DNA from: an uncultured Oscillospiraceae bacterium
GTDB taxonomy: Bacteria > Bacillota > Clostridia > Oscillospirales > Oscillospiraceae
Assembly: GCA_934573735.1 (NCBI GenBank)
Contig: CAKTMC010000011.1
Location: 1-64,000, forward strand
Length of the DNA: 64,000 bases
Direction of reading: 5' to 3'
Shown here: positions 32,288 through 40,986 of the stretch, piece after piece
Layout of the letters: each line of letters begins with the position of its first letter
Position numbering within the stretch: the stretch's first letter is position 1
The notes under the pieces: model-generated
The model's input: only the letters and a program-made list of their open reading frames with translations
The model's database searches: none
What the model was told of the DNA's origin: nothing
Made by a program: the position numbers and the translations under genes

Positions 32288-32330
32288 ATCGCGCAAAAAT
32301 TGGGCGTGTGCGGCGTTTTGCGCGATTTTT
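32288..32330 (+). terminator. Intrinsic terminator, plus strand
   Basis: ATCGCGCAAAA pairs perfectly with TTTTGCGCGAT (11 bp), followed by TTTT. It would end transcripts leaving the cassette array. Confidence 0.7.
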
Positions 32331-32370
32331 GGCTGAAACGGGCAATTTGTCCGGATTTTAACGGCGGATA

Positions 32371-33258
32371 TCAGTCCACGCGCTCGTCGCCCCAGAAGAA
32401 CAGCGCCACGGTGCCGGGACCGGTATGGCTGCCGATGGTGGTGCCGACGTGGTTTATCTCGACCTTGCCGTTGAGCTTCGGGAACTTCGACTCGACCAGC
32501 TCCGCGACTGCCTTTGCATCGTCATAGCAGGCGGAGTTTGAGATATAGCACTTGCCGGAGTAGTCATAGCCGTCCTGAACGTGCTGCTCCATGCGGCTGA
32601 CTATCTCCTTAATGACGCGCTTTTTGGTGCGTATCTTATTGCGGGGAATGAGTCTGCCGAGGTTATCCATGTTCAGCAGCGGGCAAATCTCAAGCAGACC
32701 TCCGAAAACCGCCGCAGTCTTGGAAATTCTGCCGCCGCGGACATAGCTTGTGAGGTCGGTGGAGAAGAACCAGTGGTGCAGCTTGAGTCTGTTTTCCTCA
32801 AGCCATGCGACAAGCTCCTCGGCGCTGAGTCCCTCGTCGCGCTTGGTGGCGGCGGTGTCCATCAAAAGTCCGTAGCCGGAGGATGCGCCCAGCGAATCGA
32901 CGATATATATATTTCTCTCGGGGAAGCGCTCCTTGACAACGAGCGCTGCGTTGCGGGCGGAGTTTATCGTACCGGAGATACCGGAGGAGAGGCAGACGTG
33001 GACAACATCCAGACCCTGCTCCATAAACGCTGAGAAGAACTCGACATACTCTGCGATATTGACCTGCGAGGTGCGGGTCTCCGCGCCGTCAGCCATGGCC
33101 TTATAGAAGTCCTCAAAGCTCATGCTCTCGCCCAAATCGTCCATATACTCCTTGCCGTTCATGGCATAATGGAAGCAGACATAGTGGATATCGCGGCTCT
33201 GAAAATGCTCCTTGCTGAGGTCGGCGGTGGAGCAGCAGCTCAAAACGTAATTTGCCAT
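32371..33258 (-). CDS. DegV family fatty-acid-binding protein
   Basis: The 295-residue protein follows the DegV pattern. It starts 'MANYVLSCCSTADLS'. It then has 'TRTSQVNIAEYVEFF' and 'VVHVCLSSGISGTINSARNAA' near residue 87-107 (the fatty-acid carboxylate site). Further motifs are 'YIVDSLGASSGYGLL' and 'LTSYVRGGRISKTAAVFG' and a C-terminal 'HVGTTIGSHTGPGTVALFF'. DegV/FakB proteins bind fatty acids and present them to a FakA kinase. The kinase is not in the window. The length matches the family. Confidence 0.94.
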   Translation of the reverse strand: MANYVLSCCSTADLSKEHFQSRDIHYVCFHYAMNGKEYMDDLGESMSFEDFYKAMADGAETRTSQVNIAEYVEFFSAFMEQGLDVVHVCLSSGISGTINSARNAALVVKERFPERNIYIVDSLGASSGYGLLMDTAATKRDEGLSAEELVAWLEENRLKLHHWFFSTDLTSYVRGGRISKTAAVFGGLLEICPLLNMDNLGRLIPRNKIRTKKRVIKEIVSRMEQHVQDGYDYSGKCYISNSACYDDAKAVAELVESKFPKLNGKVEINHVGTTIGSHTGPGTVALFFWGDERVD

Positions 33259-33365
33259 ATTATATAACCATCCTATCCCATAGATTTATAATCAAACTAT
33301 AAAGCCCCGGCGCCTTTTATTCAAGCTACCCTCTCTCCGCTCGACTCTACGGCAAAAATGCAAAA

Positions 33366-33407
33366 ATAAAATCTGCGTAGAGAAGGCTCTCCCCTTCTCT
33401 ACGCAGA
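33366..33407 (-). terminator. Strong intrinsic terminator for the ADH-XRE operon
   Basis: A perfect 15-bp stem (TCTGCGTAGAGAAGG and its complement) with a 6-nt loop is followed on the minus strand by TTTTATTTTTG. It lies just after the XRE gene stop. Confidence 0.9.
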
Positions 33408-33414
33408 GTAGAAT

Positions 33415-34245
33415 TCATGTGTTTTCAGTGCTTTTCGGGTTTTCCTCCGTGTCTTCTGGCGCAGTAGTCTCCGCGGTAACCTCCGCGCTCTCGTCCTCGT
33501 CCTCGGTCTTTTTCCGCTGCCGCTTTTCCTCGCGGCGCTGCTCCCGCTGCTCATGCCGCTGCTCCCGCTCCTCGCGGTGCAGCTCTTTTTTTACTCGGCG
33601 CTGCTCCCTTTTGCGCTCTTTTCTTTTAAGGCGCTGCTGCTTTGTCCTGCCGGGGCCGCGCCTGATATTACAGCCGAGGTAGACTATTATTTCAGCCGGT
33701 ATCGCAAGCAGGAAAAGCTGCCACGGCTTCTGCACGGGAATAAAGAAATATACAAGAAGAAAGAGACTGAATACGAAGGCAAAGAGTATATACAGGAGCC
33801 TCCGCGCATGCTTAAAAACGCAGTCGAGCACAAGCGCGGTAAGCAGCGTCACAGAAAGACCTATGAGAAATATACGCCACTCGACGATGCCTATGATCCA
33901 GAGCGTCACAAAGGCGGTCAGCGCAACGGTCATGACGCTCACAAGAATAAGCGCGATTATGGTATTTACGCTGTAGCTTAGCTTTTCTTCCTCCTCGTCC
34001 TCGTCCAAGGGCTTCTCCCATGCGTCGTGCGCGGAGAGAAGATAATCGACCGAGACGCCGAAAAGCCCGGCAAGCTGGGTGAGAACATACACGTCCGGTA
34101 TGGCCTCGCCGCGCTCCCATTTTGATATGCTCTTGTCGGAATAGTTGAGCCTTTGCCCAAGCTCCGCCTGCGTCATCTCCGAGGCGGTACGAAGCTTTAT
34201 GATATTACTGGCCGTTACAAGCCGGAGTTCCTGAAGCTCCATCAT
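33415..34245 (-). CDS. XRE-family regulator with membrane segments and a charged C-terminal tail
   Basis: The 276-residue protein starts with a Cro/CI helix-turn-helix (about residues 12-68: 'MTQAELGQRLNYSDKSISKWERGEAIPDVYVLTQLAGLFGVSVDYLL'). Four membrane segments follow (about 95-195), then a strongly basic coiled stretch (KRKERKREQRR type, about 200-245) and an acidic tail. Membrane-bound XRE proteins may sense envelope signals or, as here, pair a DNA-binding head with a poorly conserved membrane part. ATGATG overlaps the alcohol dehydrogenase stop, so it is translationally coupled to it. Its target is unknown. Confidence 0.82.
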   Translation of the reverse strand: MMELQELRLVTASNIIKLRTASEMTQAELGQRLNYSDKSISKWERGEAIPDVYVLTQLAGLFGVSVDYLLSAHDAWEKPLDEDEEEEKLSYSVNTIIALILVSVMTVALTAFVTLWIIGIVEWRIFLIGLSVTLLTALVLDCVFKHARRLLYILFAFVFSLFLLVYFFIPVQKPWQLFLLAIPAEIIVYLGCNIRRGPGRTKQQRLKRKERKREQRRVKKELHREEREQRHEQREQRREEKRQRKKTEDEDESAEVTAETTAPEDTEENPKSTENT

Positions 34246-35450
34246 GCCTTTTCGTTTATGCGGCGGATAACCGCGGCGCAGCGCTGCTCGTCATAGAGCA
34301 CCGGCACCGGATAGGTCGGGTTCGCCTCCGCGAGCGCCCACTCCACCATCTGTGGGATATCCTTTTCCTGTATTTCAAGCCCTGCGGGGATGCCCATGCG
34401 CTTGTTCATGGCGTAAATCTCGGCGACAAAGGCCTTTGCCTTCTCCTCGTCGCTGCCGCTGCTTGCAACGCCGGATATCTCCGCCAGATGCGCAAGCTTT
34501 TTGTACACCGCCTCGCCGTAGTCCTCGAGGACTATCGGGAGAATGACGGCGTTTGCAAGCCCGTGCGGGGTGCCGTAAATGCCGCCCATGGTGTGCGCTA
34601 TGGCGTGGACATTGCCGACGCCGGCGCGGGTAAAGGCAAAGCCAGCCTTGAACGAGGCCTTGAGCATTTCCTCGCGTGCCTCCATATCATTGCCGTCATT
34701 ATACGCCCGCTCAAGATACTTGAAGATGGCTATTACCGCCTCCTCGGCAAGACGTATGCTCTCGGCGGTGTTGTTCGTCCAGCAGAGATATGCCTCGACA
34801 GCATGGGTCAGAGCGTCCATGCCCGTGGTCGAGGTGGTCTTCTGCGGCAGGTCGCGCGTAAGCTCCGGATCCATAACGGCGTAGAGCGGTACAAGGTGCA
34901 GGTCCATGATGGCGTATTTATGATGAGTCTCCGCGTCGGTGATGACGGCAGCTATGGTCGTCTCGGAGCCGGTTCCCGCGGTGGTCGGCACGGCGACGAA
35001 GGGCGGCAGTCTGCGCCCGACCTTAAACAGCCCCGCCATGTCGCCTATCTCCTTATCGGGGCGGACGATGAGCGCTGCGGCAGCCTTTGCCGCATCCATC
35101 GGAGAGCCGCCGCCGATGGCAAGGAAGCCGTTGCAGTAATTGCTGCGGTATGCGTCACGGATTTTGAACACGGTGGTCGTGGAGGGATTTGCCTCGACCT
35201 CGCTGAAATGATAATACTCTATACCGGCGGCCTTCAGGCTTTCAAGTATCGCCGGGGCAAGCGACTTGCCGACATGACGCCCCGTGACGACCATGACGCG
35301 GCTGACGTCGTGCTCCTTGAGCAGCGGCGCAATATTCCTTGAGCTGCCCGCTCCGGAGACGAGTATGGGCTTGCGCCAGTGCAGCACGCGGCCGCCTATG
35401 TTCATGCCCATCTGAAAGCTTCTGTACCATGCCTTATCAACAAAACGCAT
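34242..35450 (-). CDS. Iron-containing alcohol dehydrogenase
   Basis: The 402-residue group III NAD(P)-dependent alcohol dehydrogenase shows the nucleotide motif 'AIGGGSPMDAAKA' near 105-117, 'VPTTAGTGSETT' near 145, and metal-binding His in 'GMDALTHAVEAYLC', 'AIAHTMGGIYGTPHGLANAVILP' and nearby. It should reduce an aldehyde or oxidise an alcohol in the cytoplasm. I chose the ATG at 35450 (MRFVDKAW), which has GGAGG 5 nt upstream; an upstream ATG overlaps that GGAGG. It forms an operon with the downstream XRE gene. Confidence 0.93.
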   Translation of the reverse strand: MRFVDKAWYRSFQMGMNIGGRVLHWRKPILVSGAGSSRNIAPLLKEHDVSRVMVVTGRHVGKSLAPAILESLKAAGIEYYHFSEVEANPSTTTVFKIRDAYRSNYCNGFLAIGGGSPMDAAKAAAALIVRPDKEIGDMAGLFKVGRRLPPFVAVPTTAGTGSETTIAAVITDAETHHKYAIMDLHLVPLYAVMDPELTRDLPQKTTSTTGMDALTHAVEAYLCWTNNTAESIRLAEEAVIAIFKYLERAYNDGNDMEAREEMLKASFKAGFAFTRAGVGNVHAIAHTMGGIYGTPHGLANAVILPIVLEDYGEAVYKKLAHLAEISGVASSGSDEEKAKAFVAEIYAMNKRMGIPAGLEIQEKDIPQMVEWALAEANPTYPVPVLYDEQRCAAVIRRINEKA

Positions 35451-35640
35451 AATTTCCTCCATGCTTTGAATAAATAATTTTTATTTCGGGTGCAGAAATC
35501 GCCCTTTTTCGCAATCCGCTTCCCGTATTTTAAAGCTGCGGCGAAGCATAATATACTATTTATATAATGTTATATAATGCCGCTGCGCCGAAGTCTCATA
35601 TTTAATATAATATAAAGATATTTTTCCCTCAAGTCAAGTG

Positions 35641-35669
35641 TTGAAAAGAGATTTTCCGGCGTGTATAAT
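35641..35669 (+). promoter_or_regulatory. Promoter of the dehydratase genes
   Basis: TTGAAA and TATAAT are 17 bp apart, and the -10 is preceded by GTG. It is 45 bp upstream of the ATG at 35715. Confidence 0.7.
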
Positions 35670-35714
35670 CATTTTAGTATTATCGTCAAACAAATAAAAC
35701 CAGGGGGACAAGCT

Positions 35715-36911
35715 ATGAAGGATCTCAGGCATCTTATCTATTTTGAGCGGCTTCTGGACGAGGCTGCAAACGAGCTTGTAACGCGGCATTGTGCGGAGGG
35801 GGCGCACGCCATCGGCTACACCTGCTATCATGTGCCGGAGGTGCTGCTCAATCTTGACAACTGCTTTTCCGTGCGGCTGCGCGCGCCGCGCACAGGCTCA
35901 ATGGACATCTCTACATATTATCTCACAAACTATCTCTGCGGATACTCCAAGGCGCTGGTCGAGCGCGGCATTGAGGGCGGCTATAGCTTTCTTGACGCGA
36001 TAGCCGGGAGCGAGACCTGCTCCGAGATGAACCGTGCGCTTGAGCATTTTGAGCTGCTGCGGCTTGTGGACAAGCCCGATTTCTTTGTGTCCTTTATCGA
36101 CGTGCCCTTCAAAATCTCCGAGCACTGTCTGAGGCACTACGAAAACCAGATAATGCGCAAGCTCTTGGAGCCGATGAACGCAAAATTCGGCACCGACATC
36201 TCCGACAGCGCGATACGCGCCGCCGTCGTCGAGCATAACGAGGTCTGCCGTATTCTGAGCGAGATAGGCGATATGCGCAGGCTCGACAACCCGCCGCTGA
36301 CGGGCTACGAGTATCATATTCTCTGCCTCGTGTCCTTCTGCTGCCCTAAAAAGCTCATACTCCCCTATCTGCGCGAGACGCTCGCCGAGCTAAAGGAGCG
36401 TGAGCCGGACGCAAAAAGCCCGTACCGGGCGCGCATCGTCGTGGTAGGCTCCGAAATCGACGACCCCGAGTTTATAAAAACCGTGGAGCAGTCCGGTGCT
36501 CTCGTCGTTGCCGACCGCTTCTGCTTCGGCTCTCTGCCGGGGCGCGAGGAGATAATTCTGCGCGACGATGAGCCTGCGCTGCGCCAGCTTTGCCGCTTTT
36601 ATCAGCAGTCGAGCCAGTGCCCGCGCTACATGGCGCGAGACAAGGTACTCGACCGGCGCGAATATGTACACCGTCTCGTGCAGGACTACAAGGCGGACGG
36701 CGTATTATACGAGGCGCTGAAGTTCTGCGAATACTGGGGCTATGAGCGCCCGCTCGCCTCGCACATACTCACCGAGGAAATGGGAGTGCCGACGGTCTGC
36801 GTTGACCGGCAGTACACGGGCAGCGCCTCGGGTCAGCTCCGCACGCGGGTGCAGGCCTTTGTGGAAAGCCTTGAGATAAAGAGAATAAACAACGGAAGGG
36901 AGGGCTTGTGA
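35715..36911 (+). CDS. 2-hydroxyacyl-CoA dehydratase family subunit (first)
   Basis: The 398-residue protein belongs to the HgdB/FldC/BcrC-like superfamily, whose subunits hold a 4Fe-4S cluster and remove water from 2-hydroxyacyl-CoA through a ketyl radical. It shows 'GAHAIGYTCYHVPEVLLNLDN' near residue 35, the region 'AGSETCSEMNRALEHFE' near 105 and 'SQCPRYMARDKVL' near 300, with cysteines that could ligate the cluster. The ATG at 35715 has GGGGGA upstream. It is followed at TGATG by the second subunit. The radical activase (HgdC type) is not adjacent, and the substrate is unknown. Confidence 0.82.
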   Translation: MKDLRHLIYFERLLDEAANELVTRHCAEGAHAIGYTCYHVPEVLLNLDNCFSVRLRAPRTGSMDISTYYLTNYLCGYSKALVERGIEGGYSFLDAIAGSETCSEMNRALEHFELLRLVDKPDFFVSFIDVPFKISEHCLRHYENQIMRKLLEPMNAKFGTDISDSAIRAAVVEHNEVCRILSEIGDMRRLDNPPLTGYEYHILCLVSFCCPKKLILPYLRETLAELKEREPDAKSPYRARIVVVGSEIDDPEFIKTVEQSGALVVADRFCFGSLPGREEIILRDDEPALRQLCRFYQQSSQCPRYMARDKVLDRREYVHRLVQDYKADGVLYEALKFCEYWGYERPLASHILTEEMGVPTVCVDRQYTGSASGQLRTRVQAFVESLEIKRINNGREGL

Positions 36912-38455
36912 TGACGGGAAAGCAAAGAGGGCTTGGAGATACATACACGGCGCTCACGGGACTGCGCAAAACGCGCGAATGGCGTGGAGTCCGCGATACG
37001 CTCTATGATTTTCGCTGGTGGCTCACGACCTGGAAGGACATGATAGCCTTTGTGATGAAAAGCCCGGTGCAGGTCGTAAAGGGGCTGTGGCGCTATCGCT
37101 GGATGGCGACATATCTCACCGTTCCCGCCTTCCTTGACCGTCAGCTTGAGGGTAATCGCGGAGTTCAGCTTCGCTCCGGGCGGCTGCTGTACGACGTGAT
37201 AATCAAGCACACGACGGATATCATCGGCACGATGTTTGACGCGGATATGTCCATAGGCGGCAGCAAGGCTCTTTCGGACAGGATAGTATGCCTTGACGAG
37301 CTTGTGCCGACGGAGCTGATGGCGGGCTTTCCTGATTTAATAGGTATTCCGGTGCAGACGATTCCGATATTCCTCGCCTCGATGATAAATCAGCAGCTCC
37401 CGCCGGTATATCTTGACAGCGTGGAGAACTACGGCGTCCCCGCAGACGTATGCCCCCTGCCCTCCGCCGAGGCGGGCGTTGCGATAGAGGGCGACTATCC
37501 GCGCTTCGGCAAGTGCTTTATCTCCTGCAATATGCCCTGTGACGGCAGCGTCATGACGAGCGAATATCAGGACAGATATTTTAAGCTCCCGACCTATGAG
37601 CTGGGCGTACCGCTGCGCTATAACGACGATGTGGACGCGCAGGACTACGCCGTTGAGGAGATAATGGGCTGCATTGAGTTTATCGAGCGGCAGACCGGCG
37701 AGAAATTTGACTGGGATGCATTCTATAAGGCTATGGAGAGCTACAACGAGGTCACGCGCTTTCATCTTGAGCTATGGGAAATCAACCGCACTAAATACCC
37801 ACAGGTCACGGGCCCCACGCCGTGGCTGTACCGTATGTATTCCTTCCATCTCCACGGCGGCATGGACGAGCGCTTTACAAAGGCCGACGGCAAGGTTCGC
37901 CGCCTCATGCGCGAGGGCTACGAAAAGCGACTCCCCTGCTCACGCGAAATGCGGCACAAGGCGCTTGTCTGGTCATGCCCCGCGAATTACTATACGAGCT
38001 TTGCAAACTGGCTTGAGCTGTGCTGGGGCATCGTCTGCGTCATGGACATGGAGACGCATATATCTCAGGAGATAATCGACACCTCGAGCCGCCGCCGCGC
38101 ACTTGAGGGCCTGGCGCTCACCTTCCAGCGCACGACCATGCGCAAGCACACCAAGGGCGGCTACAAAAACGCCGTGGACGAGATGTGGCGCGTTGCGGAG
38201 GAGTACGGTGTTGACACGATAATCATGTATGACCAGATATCCTGCAAGGGCATGGACGGCTTACAGGGAATATTCGACGATCAGGCGCGGGAGAGAAGCC
38301 TCAACTTCATATGGGTGCAGCAGGATCTCATGGACTGCCGGACGATATCCCGCCGCGATATGCGCCGTCAGGTCAGCGATTATATGTCCTCCGTCCTGCG
38401 CGAGACGCCGCTTGACCCCACGCTTGTGGACTTTGACGACTCCGAGGCATGGTAG
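36911..38455 (+). CDS. 2-hydroxyacyl-CoA dehydratase family subunit (second)
   Basis: The 514-residue partner subunit has the HgdA/HgdB-like core: 'CFISCNMPCDGSVMTSEYQDRYFKLPTYELGVPLRYNDDVDAQDYAVEEI' between about residues 200 and 250, then 'GFIER'-like helices, 'SCPANYYTSFANWLELCWG' near 355-373, and a C-terminal 'VDTIIMYDQISCKGMDG' segment with the late conserved Cys. The ATG overlaps the previous TGA by one base and has GGAGGG upstream, so the two are coupled. It is longer than typical subunits (about 380-480) because of an N-terminal extension of about 130 residues. Confidence 0.82.
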   Translation: MTGKQRGLGDTYTALTGLRKTREWRGVRDTLYDFRWWLTTWKDMIAFVMKSPVQVVKGLWRYRWMATYLTVPAFLDRQLEGNRGVQLRSGRLLYDVIIKHTTDIIGTMFDADMSIGGSKALSDRIVCLDELVPTELMAGFPDLIGIPVQTIPIFLASMINQQLPPVYLDSVENYGVPADVCPLPSAEAGVAIEGDYPRFGKCFISCNMPCDGSVMTSEYQDRYFKLPTYELGVPLRYNDDVDAQDYAVEEIMGCIEFIERQTGEKFDWDAFYKAMESYNEVTRFHLELWEINRTKYPQVTGPTPWLYRMYSFHLHGGMDERFTKADGKVRRLMREGYEKRLPCSREMRHKALVWSCPANYYTSFANWLELCWGIVCVMDMETHISQEIIDTSSRRRALEGLALTFQRTTMRKHTKGGYKNAVDEMWRVAEEYGVDTIIMYDQISCKGMDGLQGIFDDQARERSLNFIWVQQDLMDCRTISRRDMRRQVSDYMSSVLRETPLDPTLVDFDDSEAW

Positions 38456-38661
38456 CGGCTATTTAATTCACAGTTTTTTCACGGAGAGTTTGCAGAATTT
38501 TCAGCACCTTCCGGGTGGATTGCGCTATTATATAGTCATGCAAAAACCGTATGTCAAGCGGTTTAGCGGTTATACGCGGCGGGTGACGCCCCGGCATTGT
38601 CGGAGATAAGCCTGCGCCCGGCGCGTGATTGGCAATGACCGCAAATTTTATATAAAAATTA

Positions 38662-38696
38662 CTTGAGCGCAGTCCAAACGGCGGACGGCGCTCAAG
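38662..38696 (-). terminator. Hairpin terminator of mnmE
   Basis: CTTGAGCGC pairs with GCGCTCAAG, with an inner GTCC/GGAC stem. On the minus strand it is followed by a T-rich TAATTTTTATA. Confidence 0.65.
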
Positions 38697-38717
38697 ACTA
38701 TTATATGGCTTTTTATA

Positions 38718-40076
38718 TTATTTACCGACGCAGAAGCGGCTGAATATCCTGTTCGTCACGTCCTCGCGCACGGTGCGGCCGCTCAGCTCGCCGAGGGCGG
38801 ACATAGCGCCCTCCGTCTCCGTGAGGACGATATCCGGCGTTGCGCCGCCGCTCATCGCCTCAAGCGCGCTCTGCATATACTCGGCGGCGCGGCGCACGGC
38901 GTCCGCCTGCCGGGCATTGGTAAGTATCTCGCCCGCCGGGACCTCCGGCAGCGGGAACATTTTTTCTATGCAGCGCTCAAGCTCGTCTATGCCCTCGCCG
39001 GTAAGTGAGCTCAGGGCGATTTTTTGAAGCCTGGTATCAATCTCGGCGCTGCCCTCGGAGATATCCTTCTTTGACACCACGACCACGGCCCTCGGCGCGC
39101 GCTCCGCCTGCGCTATGACCTCGCGGTCAGCCTCGCTTATCTCGCCGCTGCCGTCAACGACCGCAATGACAAGCTCTGCGCTGTCCATCGCGGCGCGGCT
39201 GCGCTCCACTCCGAGGCGCTCCACTACGTCCTCCGTCTCGCGTATGCCGGCGGTGTCGATAAGGCGCAGGGTGAGTCGGCCAAGGCGAAGCTTTTCCTCT
39301 ATCGTGTCTCTCGTCGTGCCGGGTACGGTCGTAACTATGGCGCGGTCGTAGCCGAGCAGGGCGTTGAGCAGTGAGCTTTTGCCCGCGTTCGGGCGGCCGA
39401 CTATGGCGGCGGGGATGCCGTTTGTCATGAGCTTGCCGCGCTCAAAGCTATGCAGCAGCTTATTAAGCTCCGCAAGCGCCGCACGAAGGCTCTCACTGTA
39501 GCTCTCCAGCCGGAAGTCCTCGATATCCTCATCCGGATAGTCGAGCACCGCATGATAATGCGAGCTTATATCGGTAAGCGCCGAGTAAATACCGTCGACT
39601 CTGCGGCTTATCGCGCCGGAAAGCTGACCGGCGGCGTTCTTTGCGCACTCGATGGACTCCGCGTCTATAATATCGACTACGGCCTCCGCCGCGCAAAGCT
39701 CCATGCGCCCGTTGAGGAAGGCGCGCTTTGTAAACTCCCCCGCCTCCGCCTGACGCGCACCGAGGGCAAATATCTCGTCCAGTGCGGCGCGAAGCACGGT
39801 CGGAGAGCCGTGACACTGAAGCTCCGCCGTATGCTCGCCCGTATAGCTGTTTGGGGCGCGGCTGATGGTGCAGAGGCAAACGTCCAAAAGCTCCCCCGCC
39901 CTGTCGCGCAGCTGCCCGTATATGAGGCGGCGATTTTCACTCTCGGACATTTTCCTGCCGCAGAGCGGAAAGAAAAGCTTGTCTATTATATCAAAGCAGC
40001 GGCTTCCGGAAAGCCTGATGATGCCAATGGCGGAGACCTGCGCCCCCGTTGCAATGGCGGCAATCGTATCGGACAT
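38718..40076 (-). CDS. mnmE: MnmE (TrmE), tRNA U34 modification GTPase
   Basis: The 452-residue GTPase works with MnmG to make 5-carboxymethylaminomethyl-uridine at the tRNA wobble position. It starts 'MSDTIAAIATG', with AGGAGA upstream. The N-terminal folate-binding domain contains 'ELQCHGSPTVLRA'. The G domain near residues 220-370 has 'GRPNAGKSSLLNALLG', 'VPGTTRDTIEE', 'DTAGIRETED' and 'VVVSKKD'. The C-terminus 'FSRFCVGK' has the catalytic Cys. All hallmarks are intact. Confidence 0.97.
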   Translation of the reverse strand: MSDTIAAIATGAQVSAIGIIRLSGSRCFDIIDKLFFPLCGRKMSESENRRLIYGQLRDRAGELLDVCLCTISRAPNSYTGEHTAELQCHGSPTVLRAALDEIFALGARQAEAGEFTKRAFLNGRMELCAAEAVVDIIDAESIECAKNAAGQLSGAISRRVDGIYSALTDISSHYHAVLDYPDEDIEDFRLESYSESLRAALAELNKLLHSFERGKLMTNGIPAAIVGRPNAGKSSLLNALLGYDRAIVTTVPGTTRDTIEEKLRLGRLTLRLIDTAGIRETEDVVERLGVERSRAAMDSAELVIAVVDGSGEISEADREVIAQAERAPRAVVVVSKKDISEGSAEIDTRLQKIALSSLTGEGIDELERCIEKMFPLPEVPAGEILTNARQADAVRRAAEYMQSALEAMSGGATPDIVLTETEGAMSALGELSGRTVREDVTNRIFSRFCVGK

Positions 40077-40099
40077 ATCTTTTCTCCTGAATAAGCTTT

Positions 40100-40156
40100 C
40101 AAGGCGTCGAGCTTTGTCGACGCCTTGAATCATGCAGGAGCTTTTGCTCCTGCATG
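40100..40156 (-). promoter_or_regulatory. Two tandem hairpins between rex and mnmE
   Basis: CAAGGCGTCGA/TCGACGCCTTG (40100-40127) and CATGCAGGAGC/GCTCCTGCATG (40131-40156) are both perfect 11-bp stems. On the minus strand the run of eight Ts lies before, not after, the second hairpin, so neither is a standard terminator for rex. They could be a 5'-UTR structure for mnmE or an RNA-processing or stabilising site. Confidence 0.6.
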
Positions 40157-40173
40157 AAAAAAAATCCAAATGC

Positions 40174-40848
40174 TTACTGATGGCGCTCCGCTCTTGCGGC
40201 GCGGGCACGCTTCTCGTCTATGCGCTCCGAGACAAAATAGCTCAGAGACAAGAGACTGTCGGAAAAATGCACGTTCTCGACGATGGTGGTGCTGTTCGGC
40301 TCGGTAAGCTCGACATTGGTAAAGTTCCAGATGGCCTCTATGCCGCAGTCGGTAAGAACCTTGGTGACGGGGATAGCAGCATCCCTCGGGACGGCGAGAA
40401 CCGCAACGTCAATATGATTGCTCCCAAGGAAGCCCACAAGCTCATCCATGCTATGTATCGCTACGCCGTTAAACTCGGTGCCGATAAGGCTGGGATTGAC
40501 CTCAAAGGCCGCCTCAAGGTGGAAGCCCCACTCGCTGAAGCAGAAATTATCCATCAATGCACGGCCGATGTTGCCCACGCCGATAAGAACAGCCTTGTAT
40601 CCGCGATCCATACCGAGAATACCGGCGATCTGCTCACGCAGCGCGGCGACATTGTAGCCATAGCCCTGCTGACCGAATTCACCGAAGCAGCTGAAATCCT
40701 GACGTATCTGAGACGGAGTAAGACCAAGCTGCTGACCAAGCTCGCCGGAGGATATGCGATTTATGCCGGCCTTCTCAAGCTCATCAAGCTTGCGAAGATA
40801 TCTCGGCATACGGCGTATAACGTTATTGGAAACTTTTCCTCGTTTCAA
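40174..40848 (-). CDS. rex: Rex, NADH/NAD+-sensing transcriptional repressor
   Basis: The 224-residue repressor senses the NADH/NAD+ ratio and controls fermentation and hydrogenase genes in Clostridia. The winged helix is at residues 1-75 ('VIRRMPRYLRKLDELEKAGINRISSGELGQQLGLTPSQIRQDFSCFGEFGQQGYGY'). The Rossmann domain has 'AVLIGVGNIGRALMD' near residue 88. An alcohol dehydrogenase and hypA in the same window are plausible regulon members, but I found no clear Rex operator before them. Confidence 0.96.
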   Translation of the reverse strand: MKRGKVSNNVIRRMPRYLRKLDELEKAGINRISSGELGQQLGLTPSQIRQDFSCFGEFGQQGYGYNVAALREQIAGILGMDRGYKAVLIGVGNIGRALMDNFCFSEWGFHLEAAFEVNPSLIGTEFNGVAIHSMDELVGFLGSNHIDVAVLAVPRDAAIPVTKVLTDCGIEAIWNFTNVELTEPNSTTIVENVHFSDSLLSLSYFVSERIDEKRARAARAERHQ

Positions 40849-40986
40849 AAAAACCTCTCCTTGCGCTTTCTGCGCATCCCTGCGCGGAATTTTATATTAT
40901 TATTAAAAATTATTAAAAATAACCTTCGTCCTGATTATAACATAACAATCCCCTTGTTTCAAGAAAAAAGCGCAGGAAACTTTGCG

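Larger units (their letters stand above)
32089..32370. other. Non-coding gap after the cassette array
   Basis: I see no gene here. It contains a 9-bp GC hairpin at 32097-32123, whose T-run is on the minus strand, and a plus-strand terminator at 32288-32330. Confidence 0.6.

Noticed and set aside
36705..37210. Small minus-strand frames around the junction of the two dehydratase genes
   Set aside because: They are shadows of the overlapping sense genes, without ribosome-binding sites.
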